Below are positions 29,760-39,171 of a stretch of DNA of 64,000 nucleotides, in pieces. How positions within the stretch are numbered: position 1 is the stretch's first letter; every line of letters begins with the position of its first letter. The notes beneath the pieces were generated by a model. The model was not told where the DNA came from. It ran no database searches and was given only the letters and a program-made list of their open reading frames with translations. The position numbers and the translations under genes were made by a program. The stretch comes from Cyclobacteriaceae bacterium (GTDB lineage Bacteria > Bacteroidota > Bacteroidia > Cytophagales > Cyclobacteriaceae), in NCBI GenBank assembly GCA_958296015.1, contig CATQIH010000034.1, forward strand, positions 62,001-126,000, in the 5' to 3' direction.

Positions 29760-30446
29760 TTAAAGAATACTTTTGATATAAAAATAAACAGGCATGGACG
29801 CAAAAAGCAAGGGCACGATAATAGAGAAAATTAAAGCAGTCTTTTTGAGCAGTGGCATGTACTTCTCGTGGTTCAGTCCAACGGTTTGGAAAGCACTCCA
29901 GAAACCATGTGACAGATGGTAGCCCAGCGCAACCATAGCCAACACGTACAACGCAGAGTACCACCAATTTGAAAAGGCAGCAAGCACGACAGTGTACAGA
30001 TCGACAACCTCTATGCCTGCATACGTTTTGACAGGAATATCACCAAAATGCATTTCCCACCAGAAACTACGCATATGAATCACCAGAAAGATGAATACCA
30101 GCGTACCCAGGATACCCATATTTCTTGATTTCCAGGTGCTGTTTTCACTAGGATGGGTCATCTTATAGCCTACTGGTCTGGACTTCCTGTTGTACAAAGT
30201 GAGTACAATGGCATAAATGACGTGGAGAATGATGCCTGAATATAAAACAATTGAAACAAGTCTTACCAAAGGATTACTCGTCATAAATTTAGCATACAGG
30301 TTGAAGGCTTCTCCTTCATCACCTTTGAAAAGCAGCATATTCCCGGAGACATGCACAATGATAAAGGTGATCAGGAACAGGCCAGACAATGCCATAATCA
30401 CCTTTTTGCCAATAGTAGTAGATAGCGTTTGTGTAAACCAACTCAT
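29760..30446 (-). CDS. sdhC: Succinate dehydrogenase cytochrome b subunit (b558 type)
   Basis: A membrane anchor with five helices that binds two hemes and quinone. From the ATG at 30446 the product is 228 residues, beginning [40 protein letters not shown], with heme-ligand histidines in [28 protein letters not shown] and [16 protein letters not shown]. This single-anchor form replaces SdhC/SdhD. It is the first gene of sdhCAB, 14 bp before sdhA. Confidence 0.95.
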   Translation of the reverse strand: MSWFTQTLSTTIGKKVIMALSGLFLITFIIVHVSGNMLLFKGDEGEAFNLYAKFMTSNPLVRLVSIVLYSGIILHVIYAIVLTLYNRKSRPVGYKMTHPSENSTWKSRNMGILGTLVFIFLVIHMRSFWWEMHFGDIPVKTYAGIEVVDLYTVVLAAFSNWWYSALYVLAMVALGYHLSHGFWSAFQTVGLNHEKYMPLLKKTALIFSIIVPLLFASMPVYFYIKSIL

Positions 30447-30478
30447 AATAAATTTTGCGATAGGTGTAGTAACTAAGC

Positions 30479-30506
30479 CAAAATTATAGTAGGATTTTAT
30501 AGCAAA
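30479..30506 (-). promoter_or_regulatory. Candidate promoter of sdhCAB
   Basis: On the minus strand TAATTTTG (30486 to 30479) matches TAnnTTTG, with TTTG at 30506 to 30503, a spacing of 16, shorter than ideal. The sdhC ATG is 33 nt downstream. Confidence 0.45.
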
Positions 30507-30654
30507 CAATTATAATGTTATTATTCATACTTATTTTGAAATATTCTAAATTGTTCTCTCATTTGCCTTATAACAGTCAAAATCCGCTTTCATTTTAACT
30601 ATTCCTTGCATGTATAAGTTCGTCAAGACAACGGTTTGTTTAACTAATCAATCA

Positions 30655-30668
30655 AACGTTTAAACGTT
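30655..30668. promoter_or_regulatory. Perfect 14-bp palindrome, possible operator
   Basis: AACGTTTAAACGTT is its own reverse complement. It sits in a cluster of related words (AACGGTTTGTTT at 30630-30641, ATCAAACGTT, GCCGGTTTG) between sdhC and the divergent surface-protein gene. The arrangement resembles operator sites of dimeric repressors, but no regulator gene is adjacent. Confidence 0.35.
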
Positions 30669-30937
30669 AGCCGGTTTGTTTTGTTTTTTTGCTACATTCA
30701 GACGCTCATAGATTATTTATTTTAAAAAATAAATGTGTCTTGACTACTTCTGTAATAGCTTTACGTGAAAAAGTGAGTGGTATTTTAGTTATATTAGCAA
30801 AAGACCCATAATTTCAATGAATTTTAACCGTTATTCTTAGATATAGTACATTAATAAAATTTTTATATAAATTATTTTTTTTGTTACATTTATGTCTAAA
30901 ACATGGTACATTTGCCTGAAAGTGGGCTGTGGAACCA

Positions 30938-31006
30938 GGCCACGGCTCCCATACCCCGGTTTGTGCTGGGCACCCCGTGCCGCCGTGGCCCGGTCACACA
31001 AACCGG
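30938..31006 (+). repeat. GC-rich dispersed element with interleaved complementary arms (copy 1)
   Basis: Two perfect arm pairs interleave: GGCCACGGC (30938-30946) with GCCGTGGCC (30982-30990), and CCGGTTTGTG (30956-30965) with CACAAACCGG (30997-31006). The order A-B-A'-B' is that of a pseudoknot if transcribed. The flanks are strongly AT-rich. A related element lies at 58750-58861 in the opposite orientation. Confidence 0.85.
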
Positions 31007-31075
31007 AATGTACTGTAGTATAATTTACGCGTTGTTACTTATGCTGTCTATGTCTGGTTACAAACTTTAAAGTGA

Positions 31076-33901
31076 TTGATTTTGGCTAAATTCCGATATT
31101 ATCTTGTGTTTCTTATCCTGCTGGCAATGCCGGTTGTGGTAAAAGCTACGCACATCCGTGCGGGTGAAATTATTGCTGAGTTGGTTTCCTGTCAAGGGTT
31201 TACATACCGCTTCACCGTGGTAGGTTATACTGATCTGGGTTCAACAGTGCAGTTTGGTGGCGGAGACATCAGCTTTGGGGATGGCGAAATGCAAACACTG
31301 GATTCCAACAATTATATACTTACCACCAATGATGTCATCAGTGCTGAAAACCAAGTAGGCAGGACAACCTTCGTCATTGAACACACTTATCCCTCTGCCA
31401 ATGAATATATCGTTACGTTCAGGGAGTTTAACAGAAATGCTGATATTAAAAACATGTCTAATTCTGTGGGCACCCCTTTTTATATCGAGACTAAGATTTA
31501 TGTTGACCCGTTTATCGGCTGTAACGAATCGCCCGTACTCACCAATCCGCCGGTAGACGGTGCAGCCATTCTGCAAACATATCGGCATAATCCGGGGGCC
31601 TATGACCCGGACGGAGATAGCTTATCCTATAAATTTGTCATCCCTAAAAAAGACCGAGATACACCGGTAGATAACTATTCTTATCCTGATAATTATGATA
31701 TTGCCTTTGGTGATCTCGCTCCTAATGCAAGAAACCAGCAAGACACTGGCCCACCTACCATTACGCTGGATTCTATCACCGGCGACCTGGTGTGGGATGC
31801 GCCTAACACGCCCGGCGAATTTAACGTGGCCTTTATTGTAGAAGAATGGCGGCACTTTCAGGACACAATCATACGCATGGGCTACGTAACCCGCGATATG
31901 CAGATTCTGGTTAAAGAAGCAGACAATGAACCGCCCGTGCTGACTATTCCGACAGATACCTGTGTGGTGGCAGGTGCCTTGCTGGAGGCAACTGTGTCTG
32001 CTACCGATCCAGACAATAATGAGATTCTGCTGAGTGCTTTTGGTGCTCCTTTTGAGTTGTTATCATCGCCCGCTACTTTCAGTCCTACTTCCCGGCAACC
32101 CACACCCGCCGAAGGTACCTTCCAATGGCAACCTACCTGCAATGAGGTACGCCTGAAACCTTACCAGGTCAATTTCAAAGCAGCCGATGTGGAAGTAGCC
32201 AGCGGCCTTTCACTAGCTGACTATAAACTTTGGAACGTAACAGTGGTAGGCCCTGCTCCTACAGGACTCATAACTGAGGTAGCCGCAGGTAGAAGTATCA
32301 ACCTCAACTGGGATGAATACTCATGTGGCAACCTGGATAGCCTGAAGGTACAGATCTGGCGCAAAGCCGATAGCTCTGCTTTCACGCCCGACAACTGTCA
32401 GACAGGGATTCCCGAAGGCATGGGTTATGAACTGGTTGCTACGGTGGATCAAACTGTTGTAGCCTATCGCGACAAAGGGCTTGACCCGGGCGTCAACTAT
32501 TGCTACCGGCTGGTAGCCTTATATCCGGATGGATCGCTGAGCTATGCCTCAGAGGAATCCTGTGCTACGATGGCCATTGATGGTCCTGTGATCACTAAGG
32601 TAAGTGTATCTACAACCGGTACAGACAATGGAGAAATTCAGGTGCAATGGGCTACACCCATAGAAATTGATACCCTGGCATTCCCTCCTCCTTATACTTA
32701 CGAAGTAGTACGTATCAGCACCGATACCAGCATTGTTGTATCCGGCAGGCTGTCTGATACCACGTTTGTAGACACCGGCCTGAATACACTGAATAATATT
32801 TATCGCTACCAGATACGGTTGTATGATGCGGCAGGCAACACCTCAGACTCTACCGCTTCGGCCATTGCCTCCTCTGTACGGCTGGAACCCAGTGCAGATG
32901 TGGGTTCTATAGCACTAAGCTGGAGTGCAGATGTGCCCTGGAACAATGCAGATCCGGACAATCCCTATCATTATATCTACCGCAACCAGGTGAACGGGAC
33001 TGACCCGGATGGTTTTGTGCTGATAGACAGTGTTGACGTGGTATCGCAAGGCGCAACCTACACAGACAATGGTAGCTTTAACAATACGCCCCTTTCTGAC
33101 GAGACCACGTATTGCTATTATATAACCACACAGGGAACCTATGGAAATCCAGCCATTGCAGCACCTTTGCTCAACAATTCTCAGCAGGCGTGTGCACAGC
33201 CCAATGATACTATTCCCCCCTGCACACCGACGGCCTTCGCCATTCCTAACAGCACACTGAACGGAAATTGTGCCGAGCTTACTGCGGATTGTAACCAAAC
33301 AGAATTTCAGAACAGGCTTGTCTGGAACAGGGATGCAGTATCAGCCTGTGATAATGATATTCGTTCCTTCAATGTCTATTTTTCCAATACAGGCGATGAA
33401 GGCACGTTCAATCTGATCGCCAATACCACAGATACTTTCTATGTGCATGGCCCGTTGACATCGCTGGCCGGTTGTTACAGAATATCCTCTGTAGACCGTT
33501 CCGGCAACGAAAGTGAGCTAAGTGAACCGGTATGTAACGACAACTGCCCGGTATATGACCTGCCCAATGTCTTTACCCCGGATGGCAATACGCAGAACGC
33601 TACCTTCCGGCCTTTTAAAGACAACAATGGTGTGGGGAGTTGCCCCAGATTTGTGGAAAGTGTGGTATTCAAAGTATACAACCGCTGGGGCAAGGAGATT
33701 TATACTTACAATTCCGCAGAAGATAATGAGAACGGCATTTATATCAACTGGGACGGGCGACTGGAAACCGGGCGACTGGTAGCATCAGGCACTTATTTTT
33801 ATACAGCTGATGTCACCTTTATCGTATTAGACCCTACGAAGAAAAAACAAACTATTAAAGGCTGGGTACAGGTCCTTTATTCTGATCCTTTTATTGAGTG
33901 A
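31076..33901 (+). CDS. Large secreted protein with gliding-motility-type (type B) T9SS C-terminal domain
   Basis: The product is about 941 residues with a signal peptide ending before ATHIRAGEI, an opening common to many Cytophagales surface proteins. Beta-sandwich modules follow: PKD/cadherin-like (PGAYDPDGDSLSYKF, DSITGDLVWDAPNTPGEF) and fibronectin-III-like (GLDPGVNYCYRLVALY, ITYCYYIT-like repeats). The C-terminal domain DLPNVFTPDGN, VYNRWGKEIY, WDGR, SGTYFYTADVTF is the type B sorting domain used by the type IX system. The protein is exported and probably exposed on the surface. No ATG precedes it in frame; TTG at 31076 or 31082 is the likely start. Confidence 0.88.
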   Translation: MILAKFRYYLVFLILLAMPVVVKATHIRAGEIIAELVSCQGFTYRFTVVGYTDLGSTVQFGGGDISFGDGEMQTLDSNNYILTTNDVISAENQVGRTTFVIEHTYPSANEYIVTFREFNRNADIKNMSNSVGTPFYIETKIYVDPFIGCNESPVLTNPPVDGAAILQTYRHNPGAYDPDGDSLSYKFVIPKKDRDTPVDNYSYPDNYDIAFGDLAPNARNQQDTGPPTITLDSITGDLVWDAPNTPGEFNVAFIVEEWRHFQDTIIRMGYVTRDMQILVKEADNEPPVLTIPTDTCVVAGALLEATVSATDPDNNEILLSAFGAPFELLSSPATFSPTSRQPTPAEGTFQWQPTCNEVRLKPYQVNFKAADVEVASGLSLADYKLWNVTVVGPAPTGLITEVAAGRSINLNWDEYSCGNLDSLKVQIWRKADSSAFTPDNCQTGIPEGMGYELVATVDQTVVAYRDKGLDPGVNYCYRLVALYPDGSLSYASEESCATMAIDGPVITKVSVSTTGTDNGEIQVQWATPIEIDTLAFPPPYTYEVVRISTDTSIVVSGRLSDTTFVDTGLNTLNNIYRYQIRLYDAAGNTSDSTASAIASSVRLEPSADVGSIALSWSADVPWNNADPDNPYHYIYRNQVNGTDPDGFVLIDSVDVVSQGATYTDNGSFNNTPLSDETTYCYYITTQGTYGNPAIAAPLLNNSQQACAQPNDTIPPCTPTAFAIPNSTLNGNCAELTADCNQTEFQNRLVWNRDAVSACDNDIRSFNVYFSNTGDEGTFNLIANTTDTFYVHGPLTSLAGCYRISSVDRSGNESELSEPVCNDNCPVYDLPNVFTPDGNTQNATFRPFKDNNGVGSCPRFVESVVFKVYNRWGKEIYTYNSAEDNENGIYINWDGRLETGRLVASGTYFYTADVTFIVLDPTKKKQTIKGWVQVLYSDPFIE

Positions 33902-33908
33902 TAAAAAG

Positions 33909-33941
33909 AACACTTTCCAGGCTATCGTCTGGAAAGTGCTG
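33909..33941. terminator. Hairpin between convergent genes
   Basis: CACTTTCCAG (about 33911-33920) pairs with CTGGAAAGTG. On the minus strand it is followed by TTCTTTTT, so it can end the Kbp-like gene; it may stop both transcripts. Confidence 0.65.
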
Positions 33942-33942
33942 C

Positions 33943-34413
33943 TTATGCCTCGGGGGGAATACGCAATACCTGTCCCGGATAGATTTCATCAGGATCTTTT
34001 AGCATAGGCTGATTCGCTTCAAAGATGGTTTTGTATTTCATAGGATCGTCATACTGTGTCTGAGAGATTTTTGATAGGGAATCACCTTTTTGTACGGTAT
34101 AAAAAGTGGCCTCTTTTTCGGCTGGTTCAGCTTTTTCCGGAGTGGGTGTTTCCTTTATCTTTATGCGCATCTTATTGTTCACTTTGCTTACGCCTTCCAC
34201 ATTACCCAAAGCCAGCGCAATTTTTTCAGCGTTTTTAACACTGTCTGTCAGGCCCGTAAGTGTAACGGTCTCACCGTCTATGGCAATGCCCAGGTTCTCA
34301 ACAGGTAAATTCATGCTTTGCACATGCTTCGTCAGCTTGCCTTTTTTCTCTTCATCACTTTCGCCGCCAAAAATTTTCTGACCAGCTTGTTTGACAAAAT
34401 CAATTAGTCCCAT
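33943..34413 (-). CDS. BON-LysM protein, Kbp/YgaU-like potassium-binding protein
   Basis: From the ATG at 34413 the product is 156 residues with no signal peptide. MGLIDFVKQAGQKIFGG at the N terminus, a BON domain (LGIAIDGETVTLTGLTDSVKNAEKIALALGN) and a LysM domain (YTVQKGDSLSKISQTQYDDPMKYKTIFEANQPML) ending PGQVLRIP parallel E. coli Kbp (YgaU) closely in layout and motifs. Kbp is a cytoplasmic potassium sensor. The extra Pro/Glu-rich linker between the domains is a local difference. Confidence 0.85.
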   Translation of the reverse strand: MGLIDFVKQAGQKIFGGESDEEKKGKLTKHVQSMNLPVENLGIAIDGETVTLTGLTDSVKNAEKIALALGNVEGVSKVNNKMRIKIKETPTPEKAEPAEKEATFYTVQKGDSLSKISQTQYDDPMKYKTIFEANQPMLKDPDEIYPGQVLRIPPEA

Positions 34414-34539
34414 AGTGTATTTATTTTGGATGTTATCAGTTAGTGCTACAATCTGTAGCATTTTATAAAACCATGCTGTTCCAAAATAGTTTAAAGGTAG
34501 TTGCAGACAGTATGCAAACAGGTGAGCAAATATCCGGTT

Positions 34540-34570
34540 TTTGTCAGGGACTTATTTAACCTTATTATTG
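34540..34570 (+). promoter_or_regulatory. Candidate promoter of fabD
   Basis: TTTG (34540-34543) and TATTATTG (34563-34570) are 19 bp apart, with one mismatch to TAnnTTTG. The fabD ATG lies 99 bp downstream. Confidence 0.4.
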
Positions 34571-34669
34571 TAAATTACTCCTACAGGATATTCGGAAAAT
34601 CTGACGCATGTTGTTACTCTACAGATGATATCAGAGCAAGGTTTCTTTTTAAACTAACTATACAATCAC

Positions 34670-35551
34670 ATGAAAGCTTATATATTTCCAGGGCAGGGTG
34701 CCCAGTTCCCCGGTATGGGAAAAGACCTTTATAAAAACAATGCCAAGGCCAAAGAATACTTTACCCGTGCCAACGATGTGCTGGGCTTTAAGATCACCGA
34801 TGTGATGTTTGATGGCAGCGAAGAAGCACTAAAGCAAACCAAAATCACGCAACCGGCGGTTTTCTTGCATTCTGTGATCACAGCACTTACCAGCAATGAC
34901 TTTCAACCTGATATGGTGGCTGGTCATTCGCTTGGAGAGTTTTCTGCCCTGGTAGCCAATCGCGCCCTCACATTTGAAGATGGTTTGAAGCTGGTACTGA
35001 AACGCGCTATGGCTATGCAAAAAGCCTGTGAAGAAAATCCATCTACAATGGCCGCAGTGCTGGGCCTGGAAGATGCCATCGTAGAAGATGTATGCAGAAA
35101 GATCAATGAACAAGAGATTGTGATGCCTGCCAACTACAACGCGCCCGGACAAATCGTGATCAGTGGTACACATAAAGGTATAGCACTCGCTTCTGAAATG
35201 CTCAAAGAACACGGAGCCAAACGCGTTATTCCCCTGGCAGTAGGCGGTGCTTTCCACTCTCCGCTCATGCGCCCCGCGCATGATGAACTGGAGCAGGCTA
35301 TCCGCGATACTACTTTCAATGCACCTATCTGCCCTATTTATCAGAATGTGGATGCAGAGGCGACCAGTGATGTGGAGACTATTCAGGACAACCTTATTGC
35401 ACAGCTAACAGCCCCTGTGCGTTGGGCAGAGTCTGTGATCAACATGGTAAACGATGGTGCTGATCATTTTATAGAATGCGGACCAGGCAAAGTGCTTCAG
35501 GGCCTGATCAAAAAGATCGATAAGGAAGTTAGTACCGAGGGGTTGAGTTAA
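34670..35551 (+). CDS. fabD: Malonyl-CoA:ACP transacylase
   Basis: It moves malonyl groups from CoA to acyl carrier protein for fatty-acid synthesis. The N-terminal FPGQGAQFPGMGKDL, the nucleophile S87 in GHSLGEFSALVA, the catalytic His in GGAFHSPLM, and the QNVDA and GPGKVLQGLIKKI motifs are all present. At 293 residues it is a stand-alone, full-length enzyme. No other fab genes are adjacent. Confidence 0.96.
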   Translation: MKAYIFPGQGAQFPGMGKDLYKNNAKAKEYFTRANDVLGFKITDVMFDGSEEALKQTKITQPAVFLHSVITALTSNDFQPDMVAGHSLGEFSALVANRALTFEDGLKLVLKRAMAMQKACEENPSTMAAVLGLEDAIVEDVCRKINEQEIVMPANYNAPGQIVISGTHKGIALASEMLKEHGAKRVIPLAVGGAFHSPLMRPAHDELEQAIRDTTFNAPICPIYQNVDAEATSDVETIQDNLIAQLTAPVRWAESVINMVNDGADHFIECGPGKVLQGLIKKIDKEVSTEGLS

Positions 35552-35569
35552 CCTGGGTCTTAGGATGTG

Positions 35570-35648
35570 GGTGTTGGGCATTAGAAATGTAGCGATTTCT
35601 AAATTTTAGCATCTAAAACCTAATCGCTAAAACCCAAAGCCCAACACC
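35570..35648. repeat. Nested imperfect inverted repeat (MITE-like or terminator)
   Basis: Outer arms GGTGTTGGGC (35570-35579) and GCCCAACACC (35639-35648) enclose a second pair, TAGCGATT/AATCGCTA, and a third, TTTTAG-CAT-CTAAAA. The 79-nt unit lies between the convergent fabD and membrane-protein genes. It could end both transcripts or be a small non-autonomous element. Confidence 0.6.
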
Positions 35649-35659
35649 TAACAGTAAAA

Positions 35660-36547
35660 TCACTCGGGTAAGATTTGTAGGTAATATTGCAAACGGGATT
35701 TTCCGGCCACAAACAGGTGAAATAAGGCAAACAATTCCAGCGAAAAAGGCAGGTAACCCAGATACCCGGCCAAGGGCATTTCAAATACGTGCCAGAAATT
35801 TAGATAAGGAAGTGTGTAGAGCCATTGAGGATTGGAAAAATAATTCCACATTTCCCAGAAAAATCCACAGATCAGGCTGGCGGTCCATAGGGCAATCACT
35901 TCCCGCCAGTCGCAGTAAGCCGTATTCTGTACCAGCGTTCTGTTGCCCAGCCAATAGTTGATCGGATCAAGCATCAGGTAGATAGAAACCCACAGGAAGG
36001 CCATAGAATATTGCGGCCATGTGAAAAGACAGATCAACAGCAGGACACCCAACAAAAACATAATGATACGAGAGTTGCTACGGTTGCCAATCCGTGGTCC
36101 TTTGCCCAGCCCCTGAAGCCAGCGGAAAGTACCCACCCATTCGCTGGTTTCAAAAATGGCGGGCAACACGGTAGAAAAACTGAGCGATGCCCAAAAAAAA
36201 TAAGCAGGATCAGAGAAAGCATCTCTGTGCGTGTATTTCCAATAACCAGCGCGTTCGTTGAGTGCCTCAAACAACCACCATGAAGGAACTGAAATAGAAA
36301 AAAGTAGCAAAAACGCCCGCCAGTTGCGAGTGAGCAGCGAATTACCTTTTCGCTTTAGCGTCAATGCATCTACTGTTAGGCAATACCCTACCCACAAAGG
36401 GAAGAAAGCCCAATGTGTACGCAAGCCTTCTCCAAACCAGTTGATACCCCAGAAGATGGCAATCAACGCGATCCCTGACCATCCATATACCGGAAAACCT
36501 GCTACCATTCTTCCCAATCCGTTCACGTGTTTTCTTCTTACCTTCAT
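35660..36547 (-). CDS. Multi-pass membrane protein of unknown function
   Basis: The product is 295 residues with about seven or eight hydrophobic helices. Striking motifs are VGYCLTVDALTLKRKG, WWLFEALNERAGYWKY, DPINYWLG, ICGFFWEMWNYFSNPQW and FEMPLAGYLGYLPFSLELFALFHL. The Trp/aromatic-rich, Glu-containing helices (FFWEMWN, FEALNER) suggest a conserved membrane family, but I cannot name it. ATG at 36547. Confidence 0.7.
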   Translation of the reverse strand: MKVRRKHVNGLGRMVAGFPVYGWSGIALIAIFWGINWFGEGLRTHWAFFPLWVGYCLTVDALTLKRKGNSLLTRNWRAFLLLFSISVPSWWLFEALNERAGYWKYTHRDAFSDPAYFFWASLSFSTVLPAIFETSEWVGTFRWLQGLGKGPRIGNRSNSRIIMFLLGVLLLICLFTWPQYSMAFLWVSIYLMLDPINYWLGNRTLVQNTAYCDWREVIALWTASLICGFFWEMWNYFSNPQWLYTLPYLNFWHVFEMPLAGYLGYLPFSLELFALFHLFVAGKSRLQYYLQILPE

Positions 36548-36813
36548 ATTTCATACAAGCTACTTTTCAAAAAGTGCCCAATTATTATATTACAACACCG
36601 AACTTCTGCCAGTGTTATAACAATTTGCAATGGACGTTGAACAGAAGTTGGAAGTCCGAGCCGGAAGTCCAGAGTCTGAAGCTTGAATCTTTTATCTCCC
36701 ACTTCACTCTTTTAACCCAAAACTTAATTGTTGCTTGATGCGTTAATTCTCCGTATCTATTTAGAAGTGATCTAAATTATTATTAATTTGCGGCATCAAA
36801 GCCATGCACTCAT
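36548..36813. other. Intergenic region with short direct repeats and an AT-rich dyad
   Basis: GGAAGTCC occurs twice within 20 bp (about 36649-36672) beside related words (AGAAGTTGG, GAGTCTGAAG). An AT-rich imperfect dyad, AAATTA/TAATTT (36774-36789), lies 25 bp before feoA, a position where an iron-responsive regulator would bind, but the match to a Fur box is weak. Confidence 0.35.
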
Positions 36814-37032
36814 ATGAAAACATTAGATCAATTGAAACCTGGAGAACGGGGCCTGATTGCCAATATCACATCTTCTGACCTCACCATTAAGCTGCTGGAA
36901 ATGGGGTTACTTCCGGGAAAAACGGTGCGTTTCAACTTTAGAGCACCTTTTGGAGACCCGGTTTCCATACAGATATCCGGTTACAGCTTATCACTCCGTC
37001 TGGATGAAGCCCATTTAATAGAGTTAGCATGA
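36814..37032 (+). CDS. feoA: Ferrous iron transport protein FeoA
   Basis: A 72-residue SH3-like cytoplasmic protein needed for FeoB function. Family text: LDQLKPGERGLIANI, KLLEMGLLPGKTVRF, APFGDPVSIQISGYSLSLRLDEAHLIEL. It overlaps feoB by 4 nt (ATGA), typical of translational coupling. Confidence 0.95.
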   Translation: MKTLDQLKPGERGLIANITSSDLTIKLLEMGLLPGKTVRFNFRAPFGDPVSIQISGYSLSLRLDEAHLIELA

Positions 37033-39170
37033 GTACCAAAACGGCTACAGTACCGGCACTGCGCGTCCAAAAAACCCATCTAACCATTGCCCTGGCGGGA
37101 AATCCTAACGCCGGAAAATCATCTTTATTCAACCTGCTTACAGGACTTAACCAAAAGGTAGGCAACTACCCCGGTGTGACAGTAGACCGTAAAACCGGTA
37201 AATCAACGTTGGCCAAAGGAGTTACCGCAGAAATTATTGATTTACCTGGTACATACAGCATGTACCCCCGCTCCAATGACGAGCAGGTGGTAACTGATGT
37301 GCTGCTTAACCACCATAATCCTCAATATCCTGATGCTGTGGTGGTGGTAGCCGATCTAAACAACCTGGAAAGAAATTTATTGCTTTTCACACAAATTCAA
37401 GACCTGGGTATTCCTACAGTGCTTGTACTTAACATGGCCGATCTGGCACACAAAAGAGGGTTGAAGATCGACGTATCTCGTCTGAGCCAGGCTTTTGGCA
37501 ATGTGCCTGTTGTGAAGATGAATGCCAGGGTCGGTCAGGGAGTGGATGAACTGAAAGAAGTGTTGCAGACAACAATATCAAAGTCTACTACGCCATTTTA
37601 TGAGGTTTACCCATTGGCTCCCGAGCCTATTGCTGAGATAAAACACCAGTTTAAGTGCCAAACCTACTACGAAGCTTATCAACTGCTTCAGCATCATAGC
37701 TTTTTGAAGTTTCTGACAGGTGCAGAGAAAGCACAACTGGTACAGCTGAGCGCGCAAAGCAAGCTGAATCTTTCTGCTCTGCAAATAGAAGAAACCAAAG
37801 CCCGGTATCAACATATTCAGTCTATACTCGACGAGGTACTTATCTTACCAGATGAGAGCAATAGCACTCCGCTTTCTGAAAAGATTGACAAGATCGTTAC
37901 ACATAAAGTATGGGGGTATCTGATCTTTTTCAGTATTCTCTTCCTGGTTTTTCAGGCTATCTTTGCCTGGGCAGAGACGCCTATGGACCTGATTGACGTC
38001 ACATTCTCTCAACTGAGCGAACTGGTCAAAAACAACCTGCCTGCTGGTGTACTCACCAATTTGCTGGCCGAAGGCATTCTTCCGGGCATCGGAGGCATTG
38101 TTATTTTTGTACCCCAGATAGCCATTCTGTTCATCTTCATTGCCATACTGGAAGAAACAGGCTACATGGCCCGTGTGGTCTTTCTGATGGATAAGATCAT
38201 GCGCAAAGTAGGACTCAACGGCAGAAGTGTAGTACCACTGATCTCCGGCCTGGCCTGTGCGGTGCCAGCCATTATGGCTACCCGCAGCATCGACAACTGG
38301 AAAGACCGGCTTATTACTATTTTTGTTACGCCTTTTATGAGTTGTTCTGCCCGTTTGCCGGTATACACCATCTTGATTGCCCTGGTAGTGCCTGACAAAC
38401 CTTTGTGGGGATTTATCAACCTACAGGGCCTCACGCTGATGGGTATGTACCTGCTGGGTTTTCTGGCAGCGATGCTTTCCGCATTGGCTATGAAGTACAT
38501 TATCCGGGCACAAAAGAGCGGATTTTTGGTGATGGAACTGCCTACTTATAGGTGGCCACGCTGGGGCAATGTGCTGATGGCAGCCCTGGAAAAGTCAAAG
38601 ACCTTTGTTTTTGAAGCTGGTAAAGTGATTCTGGCTGTTTCTATTGTACTTTGGGTACTGGCCTCTTATGGCCCTGATAACCGGATGGAAGAAGCTGCAC
38701 AGAAATTTACAGCACAACACCAGGGTGATGTCAACATAGAGAATGACCTGGCATCCGTACGCCTTTCAAACTCTTATGCGGGTATTTTGGGTAAATGGAT
38801 TGAACCTGCCATTCGTCCATTGGGCTACGACTGGAAAATAGGCATTGCCTTGGTCACTTCCTTTGCTGCCAGGGAAGTGTTTGTAGGCACGATGGCCACG
38901 TTGTATAGTGTGGGAGCAGATTTTAACGATGACAGTACGATCAAAAGCCGTATGCGTTCGGAAGTTAATCCTGAAACCGGGGGGCCACGCTACACGCTGG
39001 CAGTGGCTTTCTCGCTGCTTGTTTTCTATGCCTTTGCCATGCAATGCATGAGCACGGTTGCCATTGTATACCGCGAAACCAACGGATGGAAATGGCCAAT
39101 CATACAAACAGTCTATATGACTGCCCTGGCCTATGTATCAGCATTGATTATTTTTCAAACTTTATCGTGA
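37029..39170 (+). CDS. feoB: Ferrous iron transporter FeoB
   Basis: An inner-membrane Fe(II) transporter with an N-terminal G domain. G1 is GNPNAGKS at residues 24-31, G2 GVTVDRK, G3 DLPGTYS, G4 NMAD. A helical GDI region follows, then the membrane part with GILPGIGGIVIFVPQIAILF, the Gate motif GLACAVPAIMATRSI, MSCSARLPVYTILI and FAAREVFVGTMATLYS. At 713 residues it is the usual Bacteroidota length. Confidence 0.97.
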   Translation: MSTKTATVPALRVQKTHLTIALAGNPNAGKSSLFNLLTGLNQKVGNYPGVTVDRKTGKSTLAKGVTAEIIDLPGTYSMYPRSNDEQVVTDVLLNHHNPQYPDAVVVVADLNNLERNLLLFTQIQDLGIPTVLVLNMADLAHKRGLKIDVSRLSQAFGNVPVVKMNARVGQGVDELKEVLQTTISKSTTPFYEVYPLAPEPIAEIKHQFKCQTYYEAYQLLQHHSFLKFLTGAEKAQLVQLSAQSKLNLSALQIEETKARYQHIQSILDEVLILPDESNSTPLSEKIDKIVTHKVWGYLIFFSILFLVFQAIFAWAETPMDLIDVTFSQLSELVKNNLPAGVLTNLLAEGILPGIGGIVIFVPQIAILFIFIAILEETGYMARVVFLMDKIMRKVGLNGRSVVPLISGLACAVPAIMATRSIDNWKDRLITIFVTPFMSCSARLPVYTILIALVVPDKPLWGFINLQGLTLMGMYLLGFLAAMLSALAMKYIIRAQKSGFLVMELPTYRWPRWGNVLMAALEKSKTFVFEAGKVILAVSIVLWVLASYGPDNRMEEAAQKFTAQHQGDVNIENDLASVRLSNSYAGILGKWIEPAIRPLGYDWKIGIALVTSFAAREVFVGTMATLYSVGADFNDDSTIKSRMRSEVNPETGGPRYTLAVAFSLLVFYAFAMQCMSTVAIVYRETNGWKWPIIQTVYMTALAYVSALIIFQTLS

Positions 39171-39171
39171 T

